Notes: generated by a model from the letters alone, not told the origin. DNA of 64,000 bases from Maylandia zebra (GCF_041146795.1 NC_135172.1:16937123-17001122); one strand, 5' to 3'; positions 19,660 through 32,079 are shown, counted from the first letter of the stretch. Numbers and translations are program-made.

Positions 19660-21585
19660 AATAAAATGATCAGTGTTCTGCTCTACCAGGTGTAACAATT
19701 GAGTTTAACATCAAGGCATCCATGAAAACGGAATTTATGACATTTAACGGAGTTAGAAGTTAGCAGGAAGTTAGCTCGCTAGCTTCTATCTAAATACAAT
19801 ATAGCATGTCCTGACTGCGGGGTTTTGGAAACAAATTAAAACGTGCAGCTTTGTTATCACTTCCAACATAAGACAGAAAACTAAACAGCAGTGACGTTTG
19901 TAGGGTTACTGAAGTTGGGCTAGCTGGTATATAATGATGTGCTACGTGACCGCTAGCGACACAGCTATGTTAACATAATATAAACAAGCTAACTTTTTTT
20001 TCCCGCTCGATAAAAGTTAACGTGAGTGTTCTCAGTGGTCAGGAACAAATGTAATCGCATGGCAGGATGCTGTAAAAGGACCAAACTTCAGCCAGGAGAA
20101 CAACTGAGATAATCCATCCACAATACGAGGTTAGTCATTCATATACTGCTGCATGGGCTGGGCTGTAGTTACATCCTAAAGTTTTAAAAACTGAGCTTAA
20201 ATAAATGATTAGCGGTAATAAAAGCCGAGGGAGGTCAACAGTGATCACTGACTGTTTTAGTAGACTGTTTAAATAGAAGAAAATACAAAACATTAAACAT
20301 GTTAACAACACAAAAGCCATATTAAACGCAGACTACTTTAGGCCCGGAAGTAGGATTCGTCGTGTCATCACTGAACAACCGGATTAAGTAGATCAGGAAT
20401 TAAGATTAAGATCGTGGGCAGTCCCCACTGGTGGGGTGAGGAACCAACACATGTGAGCATGAATGGGTATGTCTCTCCTGCCTTTATCAAATTAAAATTC
20501 ATTGTGGTCACTGTTTTTTTATTGTTAAAAATAAGAATAAATGATAAAAACACTGATATGTGAAGTCAAGTGAACTTTATTCATTTTTTTAACATACAAA
20601 CACATTCAACAACAATAGTGGAGCAGAGAAAAGCAATACAAGCACACTAACACTTAAAATGACATAAAAATGTATGTGGGGCATGAAAAAACTGCACAAC
20701 CACATATAACGTCTTCTGCATAAGTCAAACTAAGTCCAAGATCCAACTCTTGATGTTTCCATCTGGACATCTACAATGTGAACATTTAACGAGTCATTAA
20801 ATGAGTTTATAGGAGTCATTCTATAGGTGCAAGTGTATGTCTGTCTTTCGTCTGAGTATCAAAGGCAGACCAAGACCAGAGTTAAAGAAGGATAATTGCC
20901 TTACCATTACACTTAAGCACTAATCCCGCAGAGAAGCACTACATATTGATTTAAGATAGGTTGATGTAATGGGCTGAACCCCACAGGTTCTAATAAAAGG
21001 AGTGCAGGTGCACAGACCCTGCTGAGATGGAAGTGTAACTGGGTTTTGTCGCCTCTAAAATTGACGATTTCCAGGGCTAAGTTGGATTCACTAAGAGAAA
21101 TCTAATTTTCATTTCTATAATCTCACACGGTGTCAGATGTCTCCCTTATTCAGCTTCTATTAAATACCTCGAGACATATTTCACATGGCAGCTTTAAGAA
21201 AAAAAAGGTCTGTGTCTATGAGAAGAAAGTGGGCTAAATCTATTTTAAGAGCCCAAAAGCTAAAGCAGGAGTACACTGTGCGTAAACACTCTTATATTTC
21301 ATTATAATCATTTTTTAATATTTATAATACACACAAACTGATAATATTTGAATGACTTTTTTACAGTTGAGACATTGAGCTGTAGGTGCCTTGAGCTTTA
21401 TTATTGCTGTCACCAGTTTTCCCTACCCTAACTGTCAAACGTGGTCCAAACATTAACATTAGTGGCTATAGTTACTCAACTAAATGTCTGGAATTGTCCT
21501 TTTAAAATATTTCCAGGGCACTCAAACATTTCCTAGTTCTGTCACAAAATATATTTTGTATTTTTATGTATGCTCTGGACAACTT
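19660..21585. other. Intergenic DNA, no gene recognised
   Basis: AT-rich. Short open frames lack any domain. 'gtgaactttattcatttttt' at about 20570 resembles the 3' end of a fish LINE or SINE but is too short to assign. Confidence 0.5.
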
Positions 21586-21589
21586 TTTT

Positions 21590-21775
21590 CCCATAAAAAT
21601 CAGAGTCTGCTTCCACTGGAGGTCTCTTCCTGTTAAAGGGGAGTTCATTGCTGCCACTGTGGCTAAATGTTGCTGATTGGGGATTGTTCACATCCGTTAT
21701 AATACAAAGTGCCACGAGGCAACAGTTGTTGTGAACTGGTGCTATATAAATAAAAATAAAAATAGTGGTAGCTGC
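21590..21775 (+). repeat. Dispersed repeat, LINE 3'-tail-like
   Basis: 'ggaggtctcttcctgttaaa', 'gccactgtggctaaatgttg' and 'gctatataaataaaaataaa' belong to a repeat common in fish genomes that ends in a TAAA-rich tail, typical of retroposed LINE 3' ends. Family not certain. Confidence 0.5.
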
Positions 21776-22157
21776 CAGTGCCACGCCTCAGCGTCTTAGT
21801 GCATGCACACGTGGTATAAATTTTTATCATAGGTGACTTCCATGTTCAGTTATTGCATTCACAAGATATTCAGAATGTGACCTTTGACTTCGACCTCGGG
21901 ATCAAGGTTCACTGATATTTGAATTTGTCCAAGGTTTTCAGTAGATGCACATATGGCATCAATTTCAAAACCCCGCATCACCTCCTTCTCCAGTTATTCA
22001 TTCACAATCTTGGGTGTCCATGCTGTCCACCTGCCTGCCTGGTGGGGTGATGACAATAACCCATCAGCCTTTTGCAACTGAGGGGTAAAAAGTGAATTTC
22101 GCTTTCTTCTTAAGAACATTTTAAATTATGTAAATCAGAAATCTAAAGATATTAAAT

Positions 22158-22470
22158 GCATGGTGGTGCTGTGGTCAGTGCTGTTCCCTCACAGCAAGAA
22201 GGTCCTGAGTTTGACTCCAACCTTGTTTCTGTGTGGAGTTTGCATGGGTTCTCTCCAGGTACTCCAGCTTCCTCCAACAGTCCACAGACATGCAGTTAAT
22301 GATGTGTTAATTGGTGAGTCTAAACTGAGTTGTGAGTGTTGCTGGTTGTCTGTCTCTCTGTGTTAGTCCTGCATCAGACTGGTGACCTGTCCAGGGTGTA
22401 CCCTGCCTCTCACCTATGATAACTCCAGCAAACCTGATAAGGATAAGCGGAAGAGAAAGGATGAATGGGT
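22158..22470 (+). repeat. tRNA-like SINE-type dispersed repeat
   Basis: Begins 'tggtggtgctgtggtcagtg' and has 'ggtcctgagtttgactcc', which resemble Pol III A and B boxes. It continues with 'tttgcatgggttctctccag', 'cttcctccaacagtccacag', 'gacctgtccagggtgtaccc' and a 3' end 'gataagcggaagagaaagga'. Related fragments occur in this window at 530-690, 2800-2885, 26141-26215 and 46280-46500. Confidence 0.6.
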
Positions 22471-22514
22471 GCAATTTTACAAACAGTGTTTATAAATGTA
22501 TTTAAACTCTATCA

Positions 22515-22830
22515 CAGCGGTCCCCAAACCCCCGGGCCACGGACTGGTCCGTGAGTCATTTGGTACCGGGCCGCGAGAGTGAGACTCGGGTGTGAAATGT
22601 ATGGTTTTCAGGGTTTTTATCGGTTTTTATCGTTATTTTGTTATCGTTTTTTTCGTTAACTCGGTTTTCCTGGGTCTTTTCACGTGTGTTATGAATAAAT
22701 CTTTTTTTTTTTTCGGTACCGGTACTAGTTTTATTTTGTTGTATTTATCCGCGACACCTTAAAGGCCGGTCCGTGAAAATATTGTCAGGCACAAACCGGT
22801 CCGTGGCGCAAAAAAGGTTGGGGACCTCTG
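22515..22830. mobile_element. hAT-type non-autonomous element, 316 bp, perfect 8 bp target duplication
   Basis: Starts CAGCGGTCCCCAAA and ends TTGGGGACCTCTG, imperfect terminal inverted repeats of the CAG..CTG hAT kind. It is flanked by CTCTATCA at 22507-22514 and 22831-22838. The inside holds 'ccgggccacggactggtccg' and its inverted partner near the other end. No coding capacity. Confidence 0.9.
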
Positions 22831-22838
22831 CTCTATCA

Positions 22839-24640
22839 AAATCCTTTTGTAATACCACCAAAGTTTAACGTGGTTCTCTTCAGGACACTGACTGTACCAC
22901 CAGAACATGATTTTGAAAATAACTAATCTATGAACATAATTTCTGTGACAGAGATTTGTAATTGTGGTATAGGAAGTTACTACTACTTATCAGAGGGTTT
23001 ATGGTTTGATCCGCAGTTCTTTCAAGCCTCGTGTGTATTATTGTGGTGTGGAATTAGCTTTTGGACGGATAAAAAATGTGTAGGATAAAAGCGCTATACA
23101 AATGTGCGTGAAATGGTAAAAGTGGTTTGCGGTGCAAAAGTGCTTCAGGTGTTTGATAAGACTGGAAAAAGGCTTCAAAGGCTTCAAAATACAGTAGCCA
23201 ATAAAGTGATAAGTGGGGTGAAGATGGCAAGAAATATGCTCTTCTGGAGAGTGGATGTGCACTGAAGGACGGAATTGAACAGCAGTGCATCCTGATGCGT
23301 TGATGTGCTTGAAATTACAGTGACGCACATCGTGACTCCACCAGTGTGAGGCTATAAAATATTTGCTGCACAAACTGCTTGAGTGAGTTTACCTAAACTC
23401 TCTTTCTTACAGATTTAAACAGACCAAACGCAGCTACTGTAAATGAGCCAAAACTGAAATTTCTGTCTTTGTTTATATAAAAATCTCATCTTTCAAGTGT
23501 TTTTCAAAGTTCATTTATACAATATAATAAGCATATTATCAAGGTAAGTTTGCTGTTAGCCAAATTTATATCTTTCTAGCGATTCGTTTTTAATAACAAT
23601 AGCCAAATTTTTGGTAATGGTAACTGAATGGTCAGACATGTCATTGGTCAGCTGCAATGCTGATCCTGGATCAACTTTATTATGATGATATAGGAACAAC
23701 AACATGAGCATGGGGATATCAGTGCGTACTCACATATGCAAATGACGCCCACGTTTACATGCAAATAAAGTCCAAGAACTACTCCGATGTCAAATCTGGA
23801 AGCTTTTGTAAGTAAACCAAACTACCAAAACGACTGTATCAGCCTGCAATGATGTGAAAATATATAGTGTCACTGTATACAACACTGTTATTTGCTCTGA
23901 ACAGCATGTTCCTCAGATCCATTTCATCGCTTTTACTGAGCTTTTTAGCTCATTTTTCTGCATGTTAAACAAGTGTTTTGAACACACTGTCCATAAATGC
24001 TATCTTTTGATTGAGTTCTATGAATTTATTATTGTTGGCCACAATATCTTCCTGTTCCTGTTCTCCCTTATTTATTTATTTGTTTATTTTTGTTGCTTGC
24101 ATATTACAGCTTTATTAGTTACTAGGAGTAAATATGACACAGCAGCAACTGCAGTAATTATGATAAATACTGAGGCAGAAAATTAGTCAACCAGAAGGCA
24201 GCGCGGCTATTAGCCCTGGCTGTGCGAGAGCAGTGTGGCAATGCTAATTTTAATTGACTACACTGGAAGCCCTGCATGTGTCTTGCTGTGCACAATGAAA
24301 ATGTGCAGCAGCCATGAGTGAAGAGACCCATGATCACCTTTTGAGATACAGTGACGTAAACACACCAAGCAAGCTGGCTTTAAGTAAGAACTCAGTTTCA
24401 CCGATAACAAAAACACTTGCAAACGTTAGTGTAGCATTTTTCATGCCATTCTTCCTGTTTTTGTGTCATCTCTCTTCAAAATAAAGTAAAAATAATATTT
24501 AAAGTACAAATAATAATCATGTCAGAGGTTTACATTTCATTTGGACATCCACAAAGAATTGACCATGTGAGACAAAACTGATGTGGATTTGTCTACATGT
24601 TTCAGTTTTAACTCCATTAGTACTGACTGAAGGTAACACG
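22839..24640. other. Intergenic DNA, no gene recognised
   Basis: AT-rich sequence; short open frames with no domain. 'aaaagcgctatacaaatgtg' at about 23087 resembles a retroposon tail. Confidence 0.5.
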
Positions 24641-24645
24641 TTTAA

Positions 24646-24786
24646 CAGCATACAGCAAAATGTCCCCTGCATAATCACTTTAACTACAAACTGACATCTG
24701 GTCTTTGGATCTTAATATGATATCAGGTTCTGCAGCACTGACCAAGCAACGTTTGGTTTATCACTGTCTTTAATCGGTTAACGTCA
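24646..24786 (+). repeat. Direct repeat, copy A
   Basis: About 100 bases ('gcatacag ... cccctgcataatcacttta ... gacatctggtctttggatct ... tctgcagcactgacca') recur at 25721-25832 with few changes; similarity fades further downstream into 'agagacgtt'. Nature unknown. Confidence 0.75.
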
Positions 24787-25275
24787 GCTTCCACTGAAAA
24801 AGAGACGTTGCTCTAGCTGTCAGCTTTTACAGTCAGAATTGTGATCTGAATGCACTGTGGTGCTAAACTCAGTTTGCTTTTACAAGAACAGCTACATAGA
24901 GTCTCTACAGGCTCCTCTTGTTCATGTGAATCTTTTATCTGTTGATTTATTTATTTCTATTTCTGAGTATTTCAGTTATTACATTATATGTGGTACAGTA
25001 TGAGCGCCTAGCACTCATAGGAAGCGGGGGCTGGGGAAATATTGGGCAAATATAATAAAAGAATAGAGTACGAATGGAAATGCAGAATGTATCGCCAACT
25101 GCTGCTCCTTTAAGAAAAACACAAACATGCAGCACACACAAAAATGAAAAATACACAGATACATAAATCAACAATTTTCTTGTAGCGTTAATGAGTGTGT
25201 CAGAGAGAGAGTGTGTTACAATGCCTGTGTCTTTGTCACAAATGTAATTGCTAATGAGGGTGGGAAGCCACAATA

Positions 25276-25720
25276 ATGCCTCCCATGAGCCAGAAGCAGA
25301 CAGAGATGGAACCAGAGATGGACAACTGCGCTATCTGCAGCCCCCAAGAGTACCTTAGACCTGTGGCCACACATCTCGGTGACAACCGCACACCCATCCC
25401 AGCAGGAGAAGGATTGAGGCCTCAGATGGGATGCCCACGACCAAAGGGTGAGAGTCTCAGAGTCAACCCTGCCAGAGGCTGGCCACCCTGGTGCAAGCTG
25501 AGAAGAGAAGAGTTGAGGGTCCCAGGCAGCCTAGAACTATCCCGCACCTGCCAGAGCCTGCTGACAAAGAGGAGGTCTAAGCCACGCCCAGCCTCCAAGG
25601 GAGCGGGCCAAAGTCCACACCAGAACATCCAGCCATGTACCCCAGAACCAACAAGCAACCTCATCCCAAGGAGGGGCAGAAGGGTCCAGCAGGGCGCAGG
25701 ACCATGTTCCACAGGGGAAA
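25276..25720 (+). other. GC-rich island with a 177-residue open frame, probably repeat-derived
   Basis: A GC-rich, proline- and arginine-rich frame (MPPMSQKQTEMEPE...) runs 25276-25809, in sharp contrast with the AT-rich surroundings. No known domain or intron signal is apparent, and the frame runs into direct repeat copy B. Its composition looks like a GC-rich fish repeat more than a gene, but I cannot exclude a short gene. Confidence 0.4.
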
Positions 25721-25832
25721 AGGCATACAGTCCCCTGCATAATCACTTTAAGTACAAACTGACATCTGGTCTTTGGATCTTAATATGGCATCAGGTTCTG
25801 CAGCACTGACCACTGTCTTTATTTGGTTAACA
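25721..25832 (+). repeat. Direct repeat, copy B
   Basis: Partner of 24646-24786, in the same orientation, about 1.08 kb downstream. The copies enclose the GC-rich island. Confidence 0.75.
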
Positions 25833-26140
25833 TTTGGTTTCTTTGCAACAGAGACGTTTCTCTGTGTATTTTATCATATCAAACACTTTGTTGTTCAGAA
25901 TGATATATGTCGTGTCATCCTCTACAGACACACAGCAAGCAAAATTCTGCAGGTATTTAGGTTTGCTTCAGTTGTTTTTGATGTCTCCAGTGCACAATTC
26001 AATGATGTCTATGTAAATGCTGTCATGTTCAATTACCTGCTCGCTGCCAGTTGAGTGCATCAAATAAGTCTAATTTCTAAGATGTGAGCTGAGACAATGA
26101 ATAACAAAATTGTACTGTAAAAAAAAGAAAAAGGTTATCC

Positions 26141-26215
26141 ATGCACCCATGCATCCATTCTATTAATCGCTTCTCCAAGTCAGGGTCACAGGAGGCTGCA
26201 GCCTGTGAGGGTAAG
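26141..26215 (-). repeat. Fragment of the SINE-like repeat
   Basis: 'ccattctattaatcgcttct' and 'cagggtcacaggaggctgca' match the reverse complement of the 3' end of the 22158-22470 family. Confidence 0.5.
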
Positions 26216-26359
26216 AGGCTAAATAGGATGAATAAAACATGAAATAAGAGGCAAATAAATTCTGATTCATTTACATATTTATCCCTGCACTAGCTATTTA
26301 GTGAAACAGATACAATTTAAGAATTGTATAATAGAAAAAAACATTTTATTCTGACATAG

Positions 26360-26360
<1 letters not shown>

Positions 26361-26399
<39 letters not shown>
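26361..26399. repeat. (AC)n microsatellite
   Basis: About 19 uninterrupted AC units. Confidence 0.95.
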
Positions 26400-26403
<4 letters not shown>

Positions 26404-27057
26404 ATCTATGTGGACCTCTTACTAATACAGAAATGTTCTTTTTTTCCTTGACCAGGAGCTGAAGCCTTAAATCACAGTGTGAGGCATCTGCAATGACAAA
26501 TGAAGAATCATTTCTTGCTACCATATTAAAGAAGATCATTTACACTCTGCTCAGCCTGCTGCAATCTTCCTGAAAGCCTTGCCCAGGTTTCCTGTTTTTC
26601 TTTCCTCATTATTTCACCATCTGTGTTGTAGCTCTATGGGCAAGTTTGGTAGGCGTTTGCCAAGGAGACAGTTCTACAGTAACTCAGTTCCTAATGGCCA
26701 CATGGTGACTTGGTTTATAACAGCGGTAATCAAATGATTGCAATTATAAGCCGCAGGCTTAACAATTTGAAATGGACCTGCTTCACTGAACTAGACCTTA
26801 AGCTGGAACCTGCGCTGTTATTCACCAGAATATAAAAAGTGAGGTCTCTAATGATGAGTTTGTGGGGAAAAAAGACGTTTCAGAGGATGCTGATTGATGG
26901 CATCAGTGAAAAAAAGCGGCAGAGACTCACGGACGCTCATATAACTGAAACTGATATTGTTTCATGTAACAACGTAATTTAACAATGCAAACATACTAAT
27001 AAACAATCAAAAAGAAAACAACATCAATTACATACAACTTTAATTACATACACTATA

Positions 27058-29302
27058 CAGTGGCGTGTCTAGAAAATTTTTGTTGGGGGGGCCAGGTAGG
27101 GGCACAGATTTGGAGAAGGGTGGCAGATGTAATTGGCAGATAATGTTAAAAACAATTCTACCAACCGTTAACCATAATTCAATAACCCTGTAAACCTAAT
27201 AACCGAATGCGCTTTTAACTCTTATTAGAATGAGATTTTAACCACTACGGTGCAAAGTTTTTAGATACTGCGTTGATAAAGTACAAGAGATACAATCAGT
27301 CAGTGTTTACTCAGTATTCAAGGACATCAATATTTGCATAGTATTTTTACTGACATGTAGTGCACATATGTTTTGGGCAAAAACATTTTTGAATATTAAA
27401 ATACGAACATTTTTAACATACAATTGGCAAATTAGCCAATGCCAATGCAAAACCAATGCCTGTTAAAAAAAAGAAGATAATCTTCTCACAAACTGGTGTT
27501 TGATTTTGAAACAGGAAAAAAGTGGGGAAACAAATGAAAAGACTAACATTTGAATAAAACCTGAAAGCAAGTAAATACTTTCTATGCTGCCTTATGGTAA
27601 ACTTTGGTAATATTGATGTATAAATAACAGCATTGGCTGATGATGAAATACAGTCAGCTGGCATGGTGACACTGCCAGTATTAACCTGCAGGGCTGGACT
27701 GGGACAAAAAATTGGGCATTTTGACTAGAGACCGGCCCACCAGGTATTAAAGCCATAAAGACTTTGAATGAAAACAAATGCTGTTGTGACAGTGATGTAC
27801 AGTCTTTTTGGTATATGTATGATTTCTATACATTTTACGTCAGATAAAAACTTTGTTCGCAAGATTCAGATAATTATTTAATAAAAGCTAGATATTTGAA
27901 TTGACAATAAAAAAAGAAAAGTATTTCTTTGTGCCCCCCTCTCCCTGTTAATGCCCTACCTGGCCCCCTGGCAACACTTTCCTAGACCTGCCCCTGCACA
28001 GTTACCAGCTGTCAGCTATGTAAAAAAGGATCCTGATGTTATTTGTCTCTCAGAAACAGTTCATAACTTCCCTTCAACTCATTCATGTCACCTAAAAGGT
28101 AAACCTGTTTCTCCATCACAGCTCTGATGATCCAGTAAGGACATCTCCTGGTTTCATCTTCATGTTTCCCTCTCACCACATATCCAAACCGACATCATGA
28201 CCAGCAGCTTTACAGCTGTGGCTCCAGCAAACATCAGCTGATACTAGAAATTAATATTAAATAAATTCTAACAACAGCTGATCAAGCTTAAACGTGCTGC
28301 TGTTGTTTAGCGCGACATCCGCTGGTTTCCTGTTTCTGGCACAAAGTGGGCGATAAACAAACAAGAGAGCCGATCAGCTGATCATTGATCAGTTTCACGA
28401 TTGAAGTAGCAATAGAAGAGGCAGCTGTAAAGACAGAATAACTCCAGCTTTGTGTCTTTTTCCATCCTAGCTGAAGTACGGGACAAACTGCGTCTCTTCT
28501 CAGCTCAATACGAAACGTGTAATATTTTCTCTGAATGAGGGACCATTCCATTTTTTAAGGAGCTGTTGGCAACTCTACTAACCTTATGAATAAAATAAAG
28601 TTCACTATCAGTAACATCATAGCAACCGAACAGCTGTATAGAAACTCTGTCATGCTAGCTCACGCAGTACGAGTTATTGTAACTGACTGTAAAAAGTCAG
28701 CATAACAAAAATAAACTCCACCTAAACTTGGTTTATATCTGACCCAGATAGACTGCAGGTCATAACTTCTTACCTGAAGTTCAGTTCACCTGACACTCGG
28801 ACCGGCGGCCACCTCGGGTCTCTCCTCCTGCCTCACCTTCCCTCATCCACCTGTTGCCTCTGTGGAAGCTCCGCCATAGCCACCACCAAACAACTGAGTT
28901 ATTTTTACACATTGGCCAGCATCTGGCCAATCCACCACCTCTCATTGTTCATGCCGTTACAAAAAAAATAAAAAAATAAGTCATCAGCCCACCATGCAAA
29001 CGTCCAACGGCTAGTCCAGCTATGTTAACTTGTTAATCTTTCGCAGAAAAAATGTTTTCTGCGGTGCCGTCTTTTGTGCTTGGCTCTCCTACCTTTGCTA
29101 ACATGATGCTCATAGTGCAGAAGCTGGTGCTCCATTCACTTACCCTCGGATATCTGAGCTTCACTGTGAAACCATAATCGTACATTTGATATTTCATTAA
29201 ATTTTATTGTTTTAGCTTCGGAGTGGCACCTGGGGTGGCCAGTCTGGTTGGGGGGGGGGGGGGTGGCCTGTGCCCCAGGCCCCCGCTGGACACGCCACTG
29301 TT
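27058..29302. mobile_element. Composite of DNA-transposon ends, about 2.2 kb
   Basis: The left edge reads ACAGTGGCGTGTCTAG and the right edge, reversed, ACAGTGGCGTGTCCAG. A third related end lies inside at about 27930-28000 ('ggccccctggcaacactttc', 'ctagacctgcccctgca'), inverted relative to the left edge, so at least two related units overlap or are nested. Another inverted pair, 'gggctggactgg' at about 27692 and 'ctagtccagc' at about 29010, may mark a further insertion. No transposase frame is visible and I see no clear target duplication. Confidence 0.6.
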
Positions 29303-29880
29303 CAGCTCCTAAGTGTCCAGAGATAATTAACGCGTGGGTGGTAAATTTATGTCACATTTGACTCACTGCTTACAAAGTTGAGAAGATGCTAAATATGCTC
29401 TAGCTTGTGACTTGATTTTAAGTCACGGTAAATTTTGTTGTTGCAAGTAGCATTTCGAGGACATGTTGGAGTCACGTCCTAGCTGCACCTTGACGCATTT
29501 GGAGGAATCTGTTTAGAGTTTTTAATACCATACAATAGTGTTTATGTTCTAGGCGCAGTTATTAAACTGCAAATACTAATTATGAAAAACCCCAAAAGAT
29601 AAAAGAAAAAGCTGCTACCGGTGCTGCGTAACAGTCTGCGGAGGCACACCCAGACTTCATCAGCGGAGTCCCTGTAATACGCAGATGCTGCAAGCACGTT
29701 GTCGCCAAGCTTATTTTTTTTTATTTTCTACATAAAACATTTTTATAATTGACTTTATAGTCTCATCTTCTCACAGTCTTTACACTTTGCTATTGCTCAA
29801 ATGCTCCATATAAAGCACGCTACGCATCTGCACTTTTAGGTTTTCCTATTGTTGGCGCACATTTATTACATTTTGTACTC
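29303..29880. other. Spacer upstream of npy2r, nothing recognised
   Basis: No named repeat or coding signal. Confidence 0.45.
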
Positions 29881-30201
29881 TCACAGGATGAAGATCCCCA
29901 AAAGACCGCGTTCTCGTTTCTTCTCTGTTACTTAACCCGCCTCGTTTTTCTGTATCGCTCAGTCTCACAGAGCAGTTAATGAACCCTCGACGCCAAACGG
30001 ACCGCAGTGCGCACTGGCAAACTGTTGCGCGCTTTGCTGCTGCTGCTGTTTCTCAGAATAAGGACACTTTTTCTTCCCCCCCGCTGGTGTTTAAATGGGT
30101 TTGCTCATCTGGACATGACAGGAACGAGAAGAAAAGCACCAAAACTTTACTAGCGGCACAAACGATGAGCGGAATCTAACAATCTCACTCTGCAGATTGA
30201 G
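29881..30201 (+). promoter_or_regulatory. Possible 5' non-coding exon and promoter area of npy2r
   Basis: GC content rises here and a strong donor, GAG|GTGAGTGG, occurs at 30201/30202. A good acceptor (TTTTTGTTCCACAG) ends at 30948, just before the receptor start codon. Mammalian NPY2R has an intron in its 5' UTR, so this pair is a reasonable model. The transcription start is not determined. Confidence 0.45.
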
Positions 30202-30969
30202 GTGAGTGGATCTTGATCAGAGTAGCTGTCTCATTTATACTCAAACTGTCACGTGTTTTTTCTTGATAAATAGCCATCACAAATTGCCACATGACTTAAT
30301 AACTGTTGCATTTGCAATTTTTTACAAGCCCCCCACAAAAGCGCGGTGCATCCTATAGGGCATGTAAATGTTAATTTAAGATTTTCACAATCCAGCAGCT
30401 GAGAAGGGGGTTAGTATTCTCAGCTAGTGACAGATTTGTGTTTGCCGCACTGAAAGATAATTGCGGCACTGCTCGTTACAGTATGTGGCTCTGGTTCCTG
30501 CGTTCATTGTATTCCAAGACCTCTTAAAAGGAAATCCACCCCATCAGAAGCGCATTGTGCTCTTGGATAGAAGCCAAGCCTTCGGAGTCAATATCTGCAA
30601 TCACCCAAAGCAAACCTATGTGCCACCAACAAGTGTTCTGTCAAAACTCCGGTGTAACTGTGAGGTTTTTGGTAACTGGCTGATATTTAACATAAATGGT
30701 GGACTTTTCAAAGTTAAACCACATAAAAAAAAAAACTTTCAATGTATGAATTAATTAAAATGAGGGCTGTCCCTCAGTGACTTCTCACGTGTAGATTTGC
30801 ATTTTACAGAGCTTACTTGTGATTTTGACTAATGCAGACTTAATACTAATACTACTAATAGAGCACGCAATATAAACTACTGGCTAATGGTTAATAGACT
30901 ATTACATGAGCCACAACTAATGTCCATATCTACTTTTTGTTCCACAGATTTACTCTGGTTCTTTTAGTC

Positions 30970-32079
30970 ATGAACACAGCAGAACAATTAAACATGACTC
31001 AAGTAGAAGATTATCAGCTTCAACCTTCTAACTGCTGCTCAACCGCGTACACAGTGTATGGTGAGAACTTTCTCATGGAGGATGACAGCACAAGGCTGGT
31101 TGCAGTTCAAGTTATCCTCATCCTTGCTTACAGCACAATCATCCTGTTTGGAGTCACTGGGAACTCCTTAGTGATATATGTCGTCTACAAGTTCAAAAAT
31201 CTGCGGACCGTGACCAATTTCTTTATCGTAAACTTGGCTGTTGCTGACTTGCTCGTAAACACGCTGTGCTTACCTTCCACCCTTGTCAACACCCTCTATG
31301 GCAAATGGATGTTTGGTCAGGTGTTGTGCTTCATGCTACCCTGTGCTCAAGGCATGGCTGTGCACGTGTCCACCATCACTCTGAATATCATTGCTCTGGA
31401 CCGCCACAGGAACATTGTCTACCACATGGAGACTAAGATGTCCAAAGACATGTGTGCTGTTGTTATCGTCATCACGTGGGCCGTCAGTGCCCTGTTGGCT
31501 AGTCCCCTTGCCATTTTCAGGGAGTACGAGATGCTTGATCTGTCGCCGGCCGAGACTCTTCACGTGTGTGCGGAGAAGTGGCCGGGAAGCAGCATGAATG
31601 GAGCCATCTACAGTACATCGATGCTTCTGATTCAGTACTGTTTGCCTTTAATAATCAACTCTGTCGCTTACATTCGCATCTGGAATAAACTGAAGAATCA
31701 CATGGCTCATCGAAACGATCGAAATGACCGTAATCAGCGAAGGAAGAAGACCACCAAGATGCTCCTGACCATGGTGGTGGTCTTTGCCGTCAGCTGGTTG
31801 CCTTTCCACGCCTTCCAGTTGGCCGTTGACATCGACAGCAGCGTGCCGTACATGAAGGACTTCAAGCTGCTTTTCACTGTGTTCCATATCATAGCAATGT
31901 GCTCAACATTCGTCAACCCCATCCTGTACGGCTGGATGAACAACAACTACAGGATGGCTTTTATGTCTGTGTTTAAGTGTTTCCCGCTTTCCAGCGTGAC
32001 CGCAAGATGCTCCAAAGCCAGAGAGACACAGAAAGACGAAGATGGGGTTTGTACTGATTGTAAATCAACAAATGTCTAA
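30970..32079 (+). CDS. npy2r: Neuropeptide Y receptor type 2 (GPCR), single coding exon
   Basis: Gi/o-coupled receptor for NPY and PYY in the plasma membrane of neurons and other cells. The 369-residue product has seven membrane segments (TM1 about 46-72, TM2 83-105, TM3 118-143, TM4 160-183, TM5 216-238, TM6 264-287, TM7 299-322). Visible marks: an N-glycosylation site NMT at 8-10; GNSLVIYVV in TM1; NLAVADLL in TM2; Cys120 and Cys200 for the extracellular disulfide; DRH (144-146) in place of DRY, as in other Y2 receptors; SWLPFHAFQLAVDID in TM6-ECL3; NPILYGWMN in TM7; and likely palmitoyl cysteines (337, 347) after helix 8. The tail ends STNV, close to the mammalian Y2 end. I start at ATG 30970 because a splice acceptor at 30948 lies just upstream, making any earlier in-frame start intronic. 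Y7, a Y2 paralogue, is the main alternative; the LRAT neighbour favours Y2. Confidence 0.94.
   Translation: MNTAEQLNMTQVEDYQLQPSNCCSTAYTVYGENFLMEDDSTRLVAVQVILILAYSTIILFGVTGNSLVIYVVYKFKNLRTVTNFFIVNLAVADLLVNTLCLPSTLVNTLYGKWMFGQVLCFMLPCAQGMAVHVSTITLNIIALDRHRNIVYHMETKMSKDMCAVVIVITWAVSALLASPLAIFREYEMLDLSPAETLHVCAEKWPGSSMNGAIYSTSMLLIQYCLPLIINSVAYIRIWNKLKNHMAHRNDRNDRNQRRKKTTKMLLTMVVVFAVSWLPFHAFQLAVDIDSSVPYMKDFKLLFTVFHIIAMCSTFVNPILYGWMNNNYRMAFMSVFKCFPLSSVTARCSKARETQKDEDGVCTDCKSTNV

Noticed and set aside
23038-23373. Minus-strand 111-residue frame
   Set aside because: No domain, AT-rich and shadow-like; adjacent to retroposon-tail wording.
25276-25809. 177-residue GC-rich frame as a protein gene
   Set aside because: No domain; it overlaps a direct repeat and its composition looks repeat-derived. 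Reported only as an unusual island.
30937-30969. Upstream start for npy2r
   Set aside because: No ATG, and the stretch crosses a splice acceptor at 30948; the first ATG in the exon is 30970.
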